DNA from: Roseivirga sp. BDSF3-8
Lineage (GTDB): Bacteria > Bacteroidota > Bacteroidia > Cytophagales > Cyclobacteriaceae
DNA: 64,000 nucleotides
Assembly: GCF_041449215.1 (NCBI RefSeq)
Contig: NZ_JBGNFV010000001.1
Coordinates: forward strand, 3,241,001-3,305,000
Direction: 5' to 3'
The notes below the pieces were generated by a model, which made no database searches, had not been told where the DNA came from, and saw only the letters and a list, made by a program, of their open reading frames with translations. A program made the position numbers and the translations under genes. Of this stretch, positions 64,000-64,000 are shown one piece after another (the stretch's first letter is position 1; the number at the start of each line of letters is the position of its first letter).

Positions 64000-64000
64000 G

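Noticed and set aside
1-64000. Intact insertion sequence or prophage
   Set aside because: No transposase, integrase or phage structural gene was recognised in any frame.

Overview
The window looks like chromosome of a gliding, aerobic member of the Bacteroidota, most likely order Cytophagales. The reasons are a gldA-gldF-gldG cluster, two proteins with type IX secretion (T9SS) sorting tails, a C25 sortase-like peptidase, the DUF4290-murA pair, a three-subunit succinate dehydrogenase with one cytochrome b subunit, and promoters of the TTG-N20-TAnnTTTG type. The genus cannot be fixed from this sequence. Gene density is high, and no rRNA, tRNA, CRISPR array or intact insertion sequence was seen.

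Layout. 1-4.1 kb: the end of ftsZ, then an FMN reductase, a YceI protein, a pirin and a purine nucleoside phosphorylase. A GC-rich 15-bp tandem repeat array sits between the pirin and YceI genes. 4.4-12.5 kb: a giant C25 peptidase of PorU2 type, a small membrane protein, a TPR protein and a FecCD/FecE-type importer pair. 12.6-21 kb: housekeeping genes (PcrA helicase, DUF4290, MurA, GNAT, DUF4136, TrmN6-like methyltransferase, saccharopine-dehydrogenase-like enzyme, cytidine deaminase). 21.4-32.8 kb: a same-strand signalling block of CheR, a stand-alone CheB, a membrane GAF protein, a Cache-HAMP-GAF-PAS-PAS-PP2C phosphatase, a SiaB-like kinase, SiaC and a TerB-ABCG transporter, followed by two secreted proteins. 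33-41 kb: a GIN-domain lipoprotein, a PagL-type deacylase, an SDR enzyme, gldA-gldF-gldG-DUF4340 and a THUMP methyltransferase.

41.4-46.5 kb: a DUF4494 gene and then an AT-rich accessory block of unknown membrane and secreted proteins, an AbiH anti-phage protein and a collapsed restriction-modification gene. A short motif close to CRTTGTRNGCC recurs at its gene boundaries. 46.6-52.5 kb: a minus-strand operon of Na+ symporter, GNAT, ornithine/alanine-type racemase, M20 amidohydrolase and alanine racemase, preceded by a MarR regulator and a palindrome that could be its operator. 52.5-56 kb: sdhCAB. 56.5-64 kb: a T9SS type B surface protein, DCC protein, fabD, folK, sppA and a SIMPL lipoprotein.

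The best candidate for an under-described system is the 21.4-31.4 kb block. It combines the SiaA/SiaB/SiaC partner-switch logic (phosphatase, kinase, phospho-acceptor) with a chemotaxis-type CheR/CheB pair. Where SiaD, a diguanylate cyclase, would be expected, it has an ABCG-type transporter carrying a TerB-like domain. Second is the possible D-amino-acid or N-acyl-amino-acid operon at 46.6-52.5 kb. Third is the accessory block with its repeated boundary motif.
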